Source: an uncultured Kiritimatiellota bacterium
GTDB taxonomy: Bacteria; Verrucomicrobiota; Kiritimatiellia; RFP12; DVOR01
Length of the DNA stretch: 44,621 bases
Assembly (NCBI GenBank): GCA_944391055.1
Contig: CALXSF010000016.1
Location: forward strand, 1 to 44,621
Direction: 5' to 3'
Part shown: one piece after another, positions 7,672-15,547 of the stretch
How positions within the stretch are numbered: position 1 is the first letter of the stretch
Layout of the letters: every line of letters starts with the position of its first letter
Notes under the pieces: generated by a model
Told to the model about the DNA's origin: nothing
Databases searched by the model: none
Seen by the model: the letters and a program-made list of their open reading frames with translations, nothing else
Made by a program: the position numbers and the translations under genes

Positions 7672-8439
7672 TCATTTGCGGGCGAGGAGAATGAGGGTGG
7701 TGGGGATGGCGGCGCACTCGTCGGCCGCGGCGAGCCAGTCGTCGGAGGCGTAGGCGGGGTGGGGCGAGGCGGGGGGCTCCTCAAGGCGCAGGGGGGTGAG
7801 GCGGGCGGCGAGGAGGGCGTTGAACCAGGCGGAGACGGGCCAGGCGCGGCTGGCGATGGGGGGGCCGCCCTGGCCGTCGGGCTGGGGGCGGACGTCGTCG
7901 ACGGGGTGGAAGTAGTTGACCAGCAGGCGGCCCCAGGTCTCGGCGCCGTCCTCGTCCTCGGCGCAGACCCACTCGCCGTTGTAGACGGGGTGGACGGTGG
8001 AGAGGAGGAGGTGGCCGCCGGGGCGGAGCCAGCGGGCGGCGCGGGCGACCTGCGCGAAGGGGTCGTCGAGGAACTCGAAGGCGTGGGAGGAGGTGATGAG
8101 GTCGAAGGCACCCTCGGGCGCGTCGAAGTCCTCGATGGCGCAGCGGCGGAAGTCGACGTCGAGCCCCTGGGCCTTGGCGTCGGCGCGGGCGTAGGCGAGC
8201 TGGGCGTCGGAGATGTCAATGGCGAGGCAGCGGAGGCCCTGGCGGGCGAGCCAGAGGGAGTTTTGGCCCTCGCCGCAGCCCAGTTCGAGCGCCGCCATGC
8301 CGGGGCGCAGGGGGGGCAGGAGGCGGAGCGTGCGCTCGCCGGGGAGGAGGGGGCCGTAGTGGAAGTCATCGGGGTCGATGCGGGTGATGGCGCGGTAGGT
8401 GGGGGCGATGGCGTCCCAGTAGCGGCGTTGGGGGTGCAT
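7672..8439 (-). CDS. Class I SAM-dependent methyltransferase
   Basis: A 255-residue methyltransferase of the UbiE/Methyltransf_11 type. Motif I is LELGCGEG at residues 51-58, followed by the acidic end of strand beta-2 (IDIS) and the later SSHAFEFLDD and LRPGGHLLLS segments. The substrate is not evident; the N-terminal YWDAIAPTY motif is common in small-molecule methyltransferases. It is the last gene of a minus-strand operon, starting two bases after the Nudix gene stop. It converges on the RmlD-like gene, and the 23-base gap contains no convincing terminator. Confidence 0.85.
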   Translation of the reverse strand: MHPQRRYWDAIAPTYRAITRIDPDDFHYGPLLPGERTLRLLPPLRPGMAALELGCGEGQNSLWLARQGLRCLAIDISDAQLAYARADAKAQGLDVDFRRCAIEDFDAPEGAFDLITSSHAFEFLDDPFAQVARAARWLRPGGHLLLSTVHPVYNGEWVCAEDEDGAETWGRLLVNYFHPVDDVRPQPDGQGGPPIASRAWPVSAWFNALLAARLTPLRLEEPPASPHPAYASDDWLAAADECAAIPTTLILLARK

Positions 8440-8441
8440 GG

Positions 8442-9002
8442 TCAGAGGAGTCCGCGGGCCTTGGCGCGGAGGTAGAGGTGCCAGAGGATGACGGTCTTGC
8501 CGTCGGTGAGGGCGCCGTCGTCGATGGCGGCCTGAATTTCGGCGGCGGTGAGGGGGAGGGGGACGAGGTTCTCGTCGGTGTCGAGGCGCTGGCCGTCGGG
8601 CTCGGCCTTGAGGCGGGCGTGGAAGTGGTGGTGGATTTCGTCGCAATAGCCGGGGGCGGGGAAGGTGTGGCCCAGGGGGGTGAGGGAGAGGACGTCGTGG
8701 CCGCTTTCCTCGCGCGTCTCGCGGCGGGCGGCCTCCTCGGGGGTCTCGCCGGGCTCCATGCAGCCGGCCACGCATTCGAGCAGGGTTTGCTCGACGGCCT
8801 TGCGGTATTGGCGCACGAGGACGAAGCGGCCGTCGGGGAGTTCGCCGAGGATGCAGACGGCGCCGCGGTGGCGGAGCACCTCGCGGGTGGTCTTGCGGCC
8901 GTCGGGCATTTGGATGTCGAGGACGTCAATGGTGAGGGCGCGTCCCTCGAAGATGCGGCGCGTGGCGAGGGTGGCCTCGCGCATGGGGTCAGGGTCGCTC
9001 AT
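8442..9002 (-). CDS. Nudix hydrolase, ADP-ribose pyrophosphatase-like
   Basis: A 186-residue Nudix hydrolase. The Nudix box spans residues 80-102 with Gly80, Glu86 and the metal-binding RETREESG core. The upstream VRQYRKAVEQTLLECVAG context is characteristic of ADP-ribose/NDP-sugar pyrophosphatases (NudF-like). It would hydrolyse ADP-ribose or a nucleotide sugar to the monophosphates in the cytoplasm. The gene begins three bases after the stop of the TPR gene and is followed after two bases by the methyltransferase gene, so it is operonic and probably translated by coupling. Confidence 0.88.
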   Translation of the reverse strand: MSDPDPMREATLATRRIFEGRALTIDVLDIQMPDGRKTTREVLRHRGAVCILGELPDGRFVLVRQYRKAVEQTLLECVAGCMEPGETPEEAARRETREESGHDVLSLTPLGHTFPAPGYCDEIHHHFHARLKAEPDGQRLDTDENLVPLPLTAAEIQAAIDDGALTDGKTVILWHLYLRAKARGLL

Positions 9003-9005
9003 GGG

Positions 9006-10547
9006 TCACTCCATGTTGAGGCGGCGCTCGAGGGCCAGGGAACGCTTGCCGCCGAGGGCCACGCTGCGGGCGTAGTAGCGGGCGGCGATCTCGCGCTCGG
9101 GGTCGGCCTGGGGCAGGCGCAGGAAGACGATGGCGGTGTCGAAGTAGGGCCTGGGGTCGTCGGGGTGGGTCTGGGCGGCGCGCTCCAGGATGCGCATGGC
9201 CTCCTCGGGGCGGTTCTTGGTGAGGTAAGCGCCGGCGGCGACGAGCTGGGCGTCGAGGCCGCGGGGGCCTTGGCCGGGGATCATGGCCACGAGCTCGAGC
9301 GCGTCGTCGGGGCGGCCTTGGAGCAGACGGAGGCGGGCGAGCAGGAGCATGAAGCCGGGCTCGTCGGGCCATTTGGCGGCGTGCTCGGCGAGGTCACGCT
9401 CGAGGCCGACGACCTCCTTCTGCCGCCACAGGGCCTCGCAGCGGGCGAGGGCGCCCTGGCGGGCCTTGGCGTCGGCCTCGGCGGCGGCCTTGGCCTGGGC
9501 GTCCTTCAGGGCCTTGGCCTCGCGCTCGGCGCGGGCTTTGGCCTCGGCCTGGGCCTGTTCCTGGCGGCGCAGGAGCTCCTCGGCCTCGAGTTTGCGCTTG
9601 GCCGCCTCGGCGTCGGCCTTGGCCTTTGCCTGCTCTTGGGCGATGGCCTTGCGGAGGGTCTCGACGGCGAGGCGGGCGTCGGCCTCGCGGTCGGCGGCCT
9701 GGCGGGCCTTGGCCTCGGCGGCCTGGCGTTTGGCGGAGGCGGCGTCGAGGGCTTGGCGGGCGGCGACGACCTTGGCCTGGGCGGCCTGGGCGTCGGCCTT
9801 CGCCTTGTCGCGCGCGGCGCGTTCGGGGGCGGCGGGGTCGGCGGCGCCCTCTTGGGCGGGGGCGTTGGCCTCGGCCTTGGCGAGGGCCTGGCTGGCGACC
9901 ATGAGGTCGGCGTCGGCCTTGGCGTTGGCGCGGGAGGCCTCGGCCAGCGCCTCGGCGGCCTCGCCGTGGGCCTTTGCGGCGGCCTGGGCGGCCTCGGCGG
10001 CGGCCTTGGCCTCGGCCTGGGCTTGGGCGAGGGCCTTCTCGGCGGCGGGGAGTTGCTCGGCGAAGGTGGGGGCCTTGGGGCTTTCGAGCTGCTTGGCCTC
10101 GGCCTCCTCGGCGGCCTTTTCCTTGGCGAGCTCGGCGCGTTCGGCGGCGAGGCGGGCCTCGAGGTCGTCGGTGTCGGTGACGGCCTGGCGCACGTCCATC
10201 ACCTCGGCGCGCTTGAGCGCCAGCGCGTCCAGGGCGGAGATGCACTGGAACTTCTTGAGGCGCAGGGCCGACCACGCGCTGCCGGAGGTGTCCTCGGCGG
10301 CCTCGACGGCCTCGATCTGGCTTTGGGCCTTGCGGAAGAGGCGGATGGCCTCCTCGGTGTCGCCCGCCTCCGTGGCGTCCTGCGCCTGGGCGATGGTGCG
10401 GTTGGGCTCGCGGAGGGTCTCGGCCACGTGGGTGGCCAGGTCGGCGGCCTTCTCCTCCTCGCTCTCGCCGAAGGGCCAGATGGCCTGCGCCGCGGGGGCG
10501 GCCAGGAGCGCGACGGCCAGGGCCGCCCACAGGGGCAACTGTCTCAT
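9006..10547 (-). CDS. Exported alanine-rich coiled-coil/TPR protein
   Basis: A 513-residue protein of unrecognised function. It starts with a signal peptide (hydrophobic residues about 8-23 ending AAQA) and an IWPFGESEEEKAA stretch. Residues about 120-370 form a very long Ala/Lys/Glu-rich coiled coil, and the C-terminal 120 residues read as two or three TPR-like helical pairs (for example RPEEAMRILERAAQTHPDD). It is probably periplasmic or envelope-associated. It resembles TadD-type proteins only in its TPRs, so I do not call it one. The start overlaps the end of the transporter gene (ATGA). The Ala-rich composition makes homology calls unreliable. Confidence 0.75.
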   Translation of the reverse strand: MRQLPLWAALAVALLAAPAAQAIWPFGESEEEKAADLATHVAETLREPNRTIAQAQDATEAGDTEEAIRLFRKAQSQIEAVEAAEDTSGSAWSALRLKKFQCISALDALALKRAEVMDVRQAVTDTDDLEARLAAERAELAKEKAAEEAEAKQLESPKAPTFAEQLPAAEKALAQAQAEAKAAAEAAQAAAKAHGEAAEALAEASRANAKADADLMVASQALAKAEANAPAQEGAADPAAPERAARDKAKADAQAAQAKVVAARQALDAASAKRQAAEAKARQAADREADARLAVETLRKAIAQEQAKAKADAEAAKRKLEAEELLRRQEQAQAEAKARAEREAKALKDAQAKAAAEADAKARQGALARCEALWRQKEVVGLERDLAEHAAKWPDEPGFMLLLARLRLLQGRPDDALELVAMIPGQGPRGLDAQLVAAGAYLTKNRPEEAMRILERAAQTHPDDPRPYFDTAIVFLRLPQADPEREIAARYYARSVALGGKRSLALERRLNME

Positions 10548-11470
10548 GGGTGCTTCCTCTCTTCCTTCATGGGCTCGACATGGATGGTGACGATGGCGTC
10601 CGCGCCGAAGCCCTCCCGCAGGGCCGCCTCGACGCGGCTGGCGATGGCGTGGCTTTCGCGCACCGTCATCGCCGGGTCCACGCGGAAATGCAGCTCGATC
10701 ACCGCCACGCTCCCCACGCGGCGGCTGCGCAGGTGGTGCGGCTCGCAAAGGCCGGGCACGGCGTGGACCAAGGCGAGGATGCGGGCGTTCTCGGCCTCGG
10801 TCATCCCCTGCTCGGCCAATTTGTCGATGGCGTCGCGCACGATGTCCCACGCGATCTTGACGAGCACCGCCCCGACCGCGGCGGCGGCCAGCGGGTCGAG
10901 CAGCGCCCAGCGCCCTCCGAGGAGCGCCCCGGCGCCGGCCCCGGCGGAGGTGGCCACGGAGGAGAGCGCGTCGCTGCGGTGGTGCCAGGCGTTCGCCAGC
11001 AACGCGTCGTTGCCCGTCTGCCGCGCCGTCCGCGCCGTGATCTGGTAGAGCCATTCCTTCACGGCGATCGAGACCAGGCCCGCCCAGAGCGCGATCAGCG
11101 CCGGGCGCTCCGGGAGCGTCCCCCGCGCGGCCTCCCACAACGCCCCCAGCGCGTTCGCCGCGATGGCCACGCCCACCCCGCAGAGCGCCGCGCCCACCAC
11201 GGCGGCGGCCACCGTCTCGTACTTCCCGTGGCCGTAGGGGTGGTCGCCGTCCTGGGGCTTCCCGGCCAGGCGCATCCCGATGAGCACCGCGAAGTCGGTG
11301 GCGAAGTCGCTGGCCGAATGGGCCGCGTCGGCCACCATCGCCGCCGACCGGCCCAAGAGGCCCGCCGCAAGCTTCGCCGCCGTCAGCGCGACGTTCACCC
11401 ACACGGAGAGCCAGGTGACGCGGTTGGCCCGCGCCACGCGTTCCTCAGCCGTCAGAGTCCGCGCCGTCAT
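10544..11470 (-). CDS. Cation diffusion facilitator family transporter
   Basis: A 308-residue inner-membrane CDF transporter that exports divalent metals such as Zn, Mn or Fe in exchange for protons. It shows the first-helix region ending in DAAHSASDFATD (Asp48, His51, Asp55, Asp59), the conserved DHPYGHGKYE loop, the second site HHRSD, and a C-terminal cytoplasmic domain with paired His residues. Length is typical. It is the first gene of the four-gene minus-strand operon, with a TGC TACAAT extended -10 only about ten bases before its ATG, implying a very short leader. Confidence 0.9.
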   Translation of the reverse strand: MTARTLTAEERVARANRVTWLSVWVNVALTAAKLAAGLLGRSAAMVADAAHSASDFATDFAVLIGMRLAGKPQDGDHPYGHGKYETVAAAVVGAALCGVGVAIAANALGALWEAARGTLPERPALIALWAGLVSIAVKEWLYQITARTARQTGNDALLANAWHHRSDALSSVATSAGAGAGALLGGRWALLDPLAAAAVGAVLVKIAWDIVRDAIDKLAEQGMTEAENARILALVHAVPGLCEPHHLRSRRVGSVAVIELHFRVDPAMTVRESHAIASRVEAALREGFGADAIVTIHVEPMKEERKHP

Positions 11471-11480
11471 GATGAGCGGT

Positions 11481-11489
11481 ATTGTAGCA
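11481..11489 (-). promoter_or_regulatory. Extended -10 promoter of the transporter operon
   Basis: On the minus strand TGC precedes TACAAT, which ends 10 bases before the ATG at 11470. The start of transcription would fall within a few bases of the start codon, so the leader is very short or absent. No -35 is recognisable in the GC-rich DNA upstream. The tRNA promoter lies back-to-back 25 bases away. Confidence 0.5.
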
Positions 11490-11513
11490 CATCCCCCGCC
11501 CGCGGCGGGATTG

Positions 11514-11522
11514 TGGTATAGT
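11514..11522 (+). promoter_or_regulatory. Extended -10 promoter of tRNA-Leu
   Basis: TGG followed by TATAGT, then GGGGGCG, ends 14 bases before the mature tRNA 5' end at 11537. It matches the TGnTATAnT pattern seen in this window. No -35 hexamer is visible. Confidence 0.55.
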
Positions 11523-11536
11523 GGGGGCGCTTTCGC

Positions 11537-11617
11537 GGGCCCGTGGTGGAATTGGCAGACACGCAGGATTTAGGTTCCTGTGCCTCCGGCGTGAGGGTTC
11601 GACCCCCTCCGGGCCCA
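11537..11617 (+). tRNA. tRNA-Leu (anticodon UAG)
   Basis: The acceptor arms GGGCCCG (11537-11543) and CGGGCCC (11610-11616) pair perfectly, with A11617 as discriminator. The anticodon stem CAGGA/TCCTG encloses the loop TTTAGGT with anticodon TAG, reading CUA and related leucine codons. A long variable arm (GTGCCTCCGGCGT region) and the T arm GAGGG-TTCGACC-CCCTC complete a class II tRNA. The CCA end is not encoded. The gene converges on the PL8 lyase gene five bases downstream. Confidence 0.93.
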
Positions 11618-11622
11618 TTCGC

Positions 11623-13536
11623 TCAATGGCTTTGGTTCAGGACGACGACCTTCGGGGCGTCGGCGGCGTAGGTTTTGCCGCCGAGGGTGAAGGCGCCGGG
11701 CTCGTGGAAGACGATGGCGGCGCGGCCCTGGCCGTCGGCGGCGGCCTGGAGGGCGGGGGTGTTGGCGAGGATCTCGATCCGCGGGGGCGGGGCGTCGGCG
11801 GGGCTGACGACGTAGGCATAGGCGGCGTCCTGGGCGCCCGGGGCGTGCTCGAGCCAAAGGGTGAAGACGTCGCCCCGGACGGGGACGTCGTAGGCGGAGG
11901 AGACGCGCCGCCAGTTGCCCTCGCGGTGCTCGGCGGCGCAGCGGAGCGTGGCGCCCTGCTTGGGGAAGTGGTAGCGGAAGGCGCCGTGGGCGATCGTGGC
12001 GGGGGTGGCGACGGGGCCCTTGGGGAGGCCGGGGAGGGAGGGGGCGTGGGCCCAGCATTGGTCGACGGTGGTGACGAGCGTTTCGCCGGGGCCGGCGGCG
12101 ATGCCGGCGCCAAGGCAGACGACGGCGTCGCCGAGGGCGATCCAGGCGAAGCGGCCCTTGGGGGCGTCGCCGGCGTCGCGCCGGTAGGCGAAGGCGAGGG
12201 CGTCGCCCTGGGCCTGGCCGCCGACGAAGGGGTTGGCGCCGCGTTGGCCCCAGGCGCGGCCGCGGGGGATCCCGGCGTCGTCGCCCCGGGCGGGGAGGGT
12301 GGTGCCGGGGACGCGCCACCAATCCCAGAGGGGGGCGATGTCGGCGTATTCGGCGCCGGTCCGGACGAAGCCGGTGGAGCCCTCGGAGAGCCAGTGGCCG
12401 AGGAGGTTCTCGTCGTTGCCCCACTCGCAGCGGAAGGTGCGCGTGGAGTTGGCGCGGACGTCGAAGGTGAAGGCGGGGCGGACGTGGAGGGCGTAGTCGG
12501 AGCGGGGGAAGACCTTGGAGAGGGGGGCGGGGGGAGGGGCGTCGGGGCGGGCGCGGAGCCGGGCGCGGATGTCGGCGTAGTCGGCGCGGTGCGCGGGGTC
12601 GATCTGGGAAAGCCAGCGGAGGATGGGGAGGTTCTTGGTGGCCTTGGCGCGGCCGGGCTCGCTGGCCTGCTGGCGGCCGACGGCGTTGTAGAGATACCAT
12701 TGGCCGCGGATGGCGGGGAAGTAGGCGCCGAGGGCGTAGGCGGGGACGAGCGCGGCGCGTTCGGGGGGCGGGAGGAGGTCGGTGCCGCGGAGGCGGGCGA
12801 GCCAGGCGGCGTTGAGCTCGAGCCAGTCGTAGCCGTAGTTGCCGAGGTAGAGCTGGGGGCCGTGCTGGTGGTAGGAGAGGTCGCGCTGGAGGCCCTCGGC
12901 GTCGGTGAGGGCAAGGGGGGCGAAGAGGCGGCCGAGGGCGGTGCGGAGGGCGGGCTCGTCTTGGGTGAGGAGGGCGCGGTAGCAGCAGTGGGCGGCGATG
13001 TTGACGAGGTTGGAGCCGGTGGTGGTGCCGGTCTTGCGGGTGGGGTCGCCGCCCTCGGCGCGCCAGCGTTCGAGGAGGCCCTTGGGGAGGGCCTCCAAGG
13101 GGACGCCGCCGTTCTGGGCGAGGAGGAGGGTCTCGCCGAGGCGCTGGGGGGCGAAGATCTGGTTGTACCACCAGTTGTCGCAGCGGGGATGGGCGGCGTG
13201 CCAGTTGGCGAGGCCGCGGAGAAGGGCGTCGCGGAGGGCGGGGTCGCGGAAGCGGGGGGAGTCGGGGACACCGAAGGCGGCGGCAAGGGTGCGCAGGCGC
13301 TCGAGGTGCGCGGCGGGGGCCCAGCGGGTGCGGTGGCGGTTGGCGTAGTCGACGTCGGGCCAGGCGCCGTCGGGGGTCATGGCGGCGAGGAGGGCGTCGA
13401 CCTTGGGGAGGTTGGCGCGCTCGGCGTGGGCGAGGTCATCGACGATGCGCCCGCGGATGAGCGCATAAGGAACCTCGGCGCGCACCCAAACGGTCAAGCA
13501 GCAGACAAGGCAAACGGCCAGAAAACGGAACTTCAT
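11623..13536 (-). CDS. Secreted polysaccharide lyase family 8 (hyaluronate/chondroitin lyase-like)
   Basis: A 637-residue PL8 lyase that cleaves uronic-acid polysaccharides such as chondroitin, hyaluronate or xanthan by beta-elimination. Residues 1-20 are a signal peptide ending VRA. The helical barrel carries NWW at 121-123, Asn176 in TTTGSN, His225 in SYHQHG, Tyr234 in GNYG and Arg288. The spacings N-49-H, H-9-Y and Y-54-R closely match streptococcal hyaluronate lyase (N349, H399, Y408, R462). A beta-sandwich half follows. GGAG precedes ATG 13536. It stands alone, with no sulfatase or second PL gene nearby, so the substrate is undecided. Confidence 0.9.
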   Translation of the reverse strand: MKFRFLAVCLVCCLTVWVRAEVPYALIRGRIVDDLAHAERANLPKVDALLAAMTPDGAWPDVDYANRHRTRWAPAAHLERLRTLAAAFGVPDSPRFRDPALRDALLRGLANWHAAHPRCDNWWYNQIFAPQRLGETLLLAQNGGVPLEALPKGLLERWRAEGGDPTRKTGTTTGSNLVNIAAHCCYRALLTQDEPALRTALGRLFAPLALTDAEGLQRDLSYHQHGPQLYLGNYGYDWLELNAAWLARLRGTDLLPPPERAALVPAYALGAYFPAIRGQWYLYNAVGRQQASEPGRAKATKNLPILRWLSQIDPAHRADYADIRARLRARPDAPPPAPLSKVFPRSDYALHVRPAFTFDVRANSTRTFRCEWGNDENLLGHWLSEGSTGFVRTGAEYADIAPLWDWWRVPGTTLPARGDDAGIPRGRAWGQRGANPFVGGQAQGDALAFAYRRDAGDAPKGRFAWIALGDAVVCLGAGIAAGPGETLVTTVDQCWAHAPSLPGLPKGPVATPATIAHGAFRYHFPKQGATLRCAAEHREGNWRRVSSAYDVPVRGDVFTLWLEHAPGAQDAAYAYVVSPADAPPPRIEILANTPALQAAADGQGRAAIVFHEPGAFTLGGKTYAADAPKVVVLNQSH

Positions 13537-13575
13537 CGGCGTTCTCCATTCATTCGGTATGAGGGCGACACGGGC

Positions 13576-13584
13576 ACTATAGCA
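13576..13584 (-). promoter_or_regulatory. Extended -10 promoter of the PL8 gene
   Basis: On the minus strand TGC precedes TATAGT, about 39 bases before the ATG, leaving room for a leader with a GGAG ribosome-binding site. No -35 is visible. The remaining gap up to 13765 contains a 14-bp palindrome (13756-13769) overlapping the stop codon of the upstream TadC gene and a short CGCTCG/CGAGCG hairpin, but no T-run terminator. Confidence 0.5.
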
Positions 13585-13765
13585 CACGTGGCCGCGCCCG
13601 GGGCGTTTGGGGGCCTGAAGGTTTTGGGGTGCTTTCGGGCAAACCCAGGCCGCCTCGTCAGGATTGCGACGAACGGTTGCGATTTCGCCTTGGAATGGCG
13701 TTTCGGGCGCGCCCCGGCTCTTCTGTTCGCTCGCCGAGCGCCTGGGCGCCCCCGCGTGAGGCGCC

Positions 13766-14653
13766 TCACAGGAAGTCGCGCATCACGTTGGCCAGGACGG
13801 GGCCGAGCAGGATGATGATGGTGGCGGGGAAGATGAAGAGCAGGAGGGGGAAGAGCATCTTGGTGGGGGCCTCGTGGGCGAGCTTCTCGGCGCGCTCGAA
13901 GCGTTCCTGGCGGAGCTGGTCGGCCTGGATGCGGAGGATGGAGCCGATGGAGACGCCCAGCTCGTCGGCCTGGATGAGGGCGGAGCAGAGGGTGCGGATC
14001 TGGGGGATGCGGACGCGCTCGGAGAGGTTGCGGAGGGCGATCTTGCGGGTGGTGCCGATCTGGATCTCACGCTGCATCCGGAGGAGTTCCTCGTTGAGGG
14101 GATCCATGGCGCGGCGCTCGCAGTTGCGCTGGACGGCGCCCATGAAGTCCATGCCGGCCTCGACGGAGAGGGTGAGGAGGTCGAGCACGAAGGGCAGGGC
14201 GCGGACGATGGCCTTGGCGCGGCGGGCGCGGACGGCCCGGAGCCAGTGGAGCGGCCACGACCAGGCCAGCAGCGTGCCGATGAGCCAGACGGGGAAGGCG
14301 TCGGCGCCGAGGGGGACGAAGAGGAGGGCGAGCGCCAGGGCGGAAAGGGCGGGGGTGAGCAGCTTGAGGGCCACGAACTCGCGCCCGGAGAGAAGGCCCT
14401 CGTAGCCGGCGGCGGTGAGCTGCCAGGCGGCGGTCTGCGCGGCGGGGGCGAAGGCGCCCTTGCGCAGGAGCGGGTCGAGGTTGGGCGCCAGGGGCAGGAG
14501 GAGGCGGAAGAGGAGGGGGAGCGCGCGGGCCTGGCGGCGGCCGTCGGCGAGGGTGACGTAGGTGATCTGCGTGGCGTAGCCGAGGGTGTACCACGCCAGG
14601 CCGCCCACGCAGAGGGCCCAGAGGAGGAGGGAGAGCCAGTAGAGCAGATCCAT
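13766..14653 (-). CDS. tadC: TadC-like inner-membrane protein (short Tad locus)
   Basis: A 295-residue type II secretion F-domain protein. An N-terminal membrane helix (residues about 5-27), a pair of central helices, the cytoplasmic F domain around residues 160-265 (ALPFVLDLLTLSVEAGMDF; LIQADELGVSIGSILR) and a C-terminal membrane segment (FPLLLFIFPATIIILLGP) are visible. TadC pairs with TadB as the platform that the CpaF ATPase acts on during Flp-type pilus assembly. It is the last gene of the short Tad locus and starts 9 bases after the tadB stop. The family assignment is firm; TadC rather than TadB rests on position and the C-terminal form. Confidence 0.88.
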   Translation of the reverse strand: MDLLYWLSLLLWALCVGGLAWYTLGYATQITYVTLADGRRQARALPLLFRLLLPLAPNLDPLLRKGAFAPAAQTAAWQLTAAGYEGLLSGREFVALKLLTPALSALALALLFVPLGADAFPVWLIGTLLAWSWPLHWLRAVRARRAKAIVRALPFVLDLLTLSVEAGMDFMGAVQRNCERRAMDPLNEELLRMQREIQIGTTRKIALRNLSERVRIPQIRTLCSALIQADELGVSIGSILRIQADQLRQERFERAEKLAHEAPTKMLFPLLLFIFPATIIILLGPVLANVMRDFL

Positions 14654-14662
14654 GGGCTTCGG

Positions 14663-15547
14663 TCAGACGTCGATGGTGACGATGCGGCGGATCATCCAGC
14701 CGCCGAGGGCGACGAGGAGGACGACGGCGGCGATGGTGGCCGCCCCCGCCAGCGAGCAGACGAAAGGCAGCATGAGCGCGGGCTTGAAGATCGCCATGCC
14801 CACGCCCAGGAGGAAGGGCATGGCCCCGATGATGAGCCCTTGCAGGCGGCCTTGGGCGGTGAGGGTCTTGACGTGCTGGCGGATGCGCAGGCGGGCGCGG
14901 ATGGTCTCGGCGATGGTGTCGAAGATCTCCGTCAGGTTGCCGCCCGAGCGGCGGGCGATGTCGATGGCGGTGCAGACGAGGGTGAGGTCCTCGCTGCCCA
15001 CGCGCCGCTCCAGCGCCTCCAGCGCCTCGGCGAAGGGCACGCCCACGCGCAGCTGCTGGAGGAAGAGGGCGATCTCCTGGCGCATGGGCGCGTCGGTGCC
15101 GTCGGCCACGCTCTCGAAGGCCTGGTTGATGGAGAAGCCGGCGCGGAGGGCGTTGGACATCATGGGGAGGGCCTCGAGCAGCTGCAGGTTGAAGCGCTCC
15201 AAGCGGCGCGCGCGCAGCCGGTTGACGATCGCGCGCGGCAGGCAGAAGGCTCCCGCGCCCAGCGCCAGCGCCACGCCCAGCCCGATGGGCAGGGCCCAGG
15301 GCGGGTCCAGGCGGCAGAAGGGCAGCATCGCCACGAAGAAGACCGTCCCGGCGGCCATCCAGCCCAGCTCCACCAGGCGCCGCGCGGGCACGAAGAGGAA
15401 CATCGCCTCGAGCGTGCGCGTCATCTCGTCCTCGTAGGAGTCGGCGGCCGAGCGCGCGCTGTCGGCGAAGGCTGCCAGGAGCGTCCAGGCCAGCCCCGCG
15501 GCGGCGACCCCCGCCAGCGCGCACGCCGCCCAGAAGAGCCCGCTCAT
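14663..15547 (-). CDS. tadB: TadB-like inner-membrane protein (short Tad locus)
   Basis: A 294-residue type II secretion F-domain protein with an N-terminal membrane segment, a central helix pair (LPIGLGVALALGAGAF), the F domain with LEALPMMSNALRAGFSINQA and RRSGGNLTEIFDTIAETIR, and C-terminal membrane helices. These are diagnostic of TadB, the platform partner of TadC. The ATG overlaps the TGA of the FHA-ATPase gene (ATGA), so the start is well supported. The arrangement CpaB, CpaF, TadB, TadC matches the core of known tad loci. Confidence 0.9.
   Translation of the reverse strand: MSGLFWAACALAGVAAAGLAWTLLAAFADSARSAADSYEDEMTRTLEAMFLFVPARRLVELGWMAAGTVFFVAMLPFCRLDPPWALPIGLGVALALGAGAFCLPRAIVNRLRARRLERFNLQLLEALPMMSNALRAGFSINQAFESVADGTDAPMRQEIALFLQQLRVGVPFAEALEALERRVGSEDLTLVCTAIDIARRSGGNLTEIFDTIAETIRARLRIRQHVKTLTAQGRLQGLIIGAMPFLLGVGMAIFKPALMLPFVCSLAGAATIAAVVLLVALGGWMIRRIVTIDV

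Noticed and set aside
7640..7672. Possible terminator between the RmlD-like gene and the methyltransferase
   Set aside because: A GGGGGC-TTTTT run is present, but no complementary stem of useful length precedes it.
9006..10547. TPR/coiled-coil protein as the TadD component of the Tad system
   Set aside because: It lies in a separate operon with a metal transporter and a Nudix hydrolase, has a very long coiled coil, and only its last residues are TPR-like.
8478..11048. Very long plus-strand open frame rich in Gly, Leu and Ala opposite the Nudix, TPR and transporter genes
   Set aside because: It is the antisense shadow of GC-rich coding DNA: the product is low-complexity Gly/Leu with no domain, and it crosses three well-supported opposite-strand genes.
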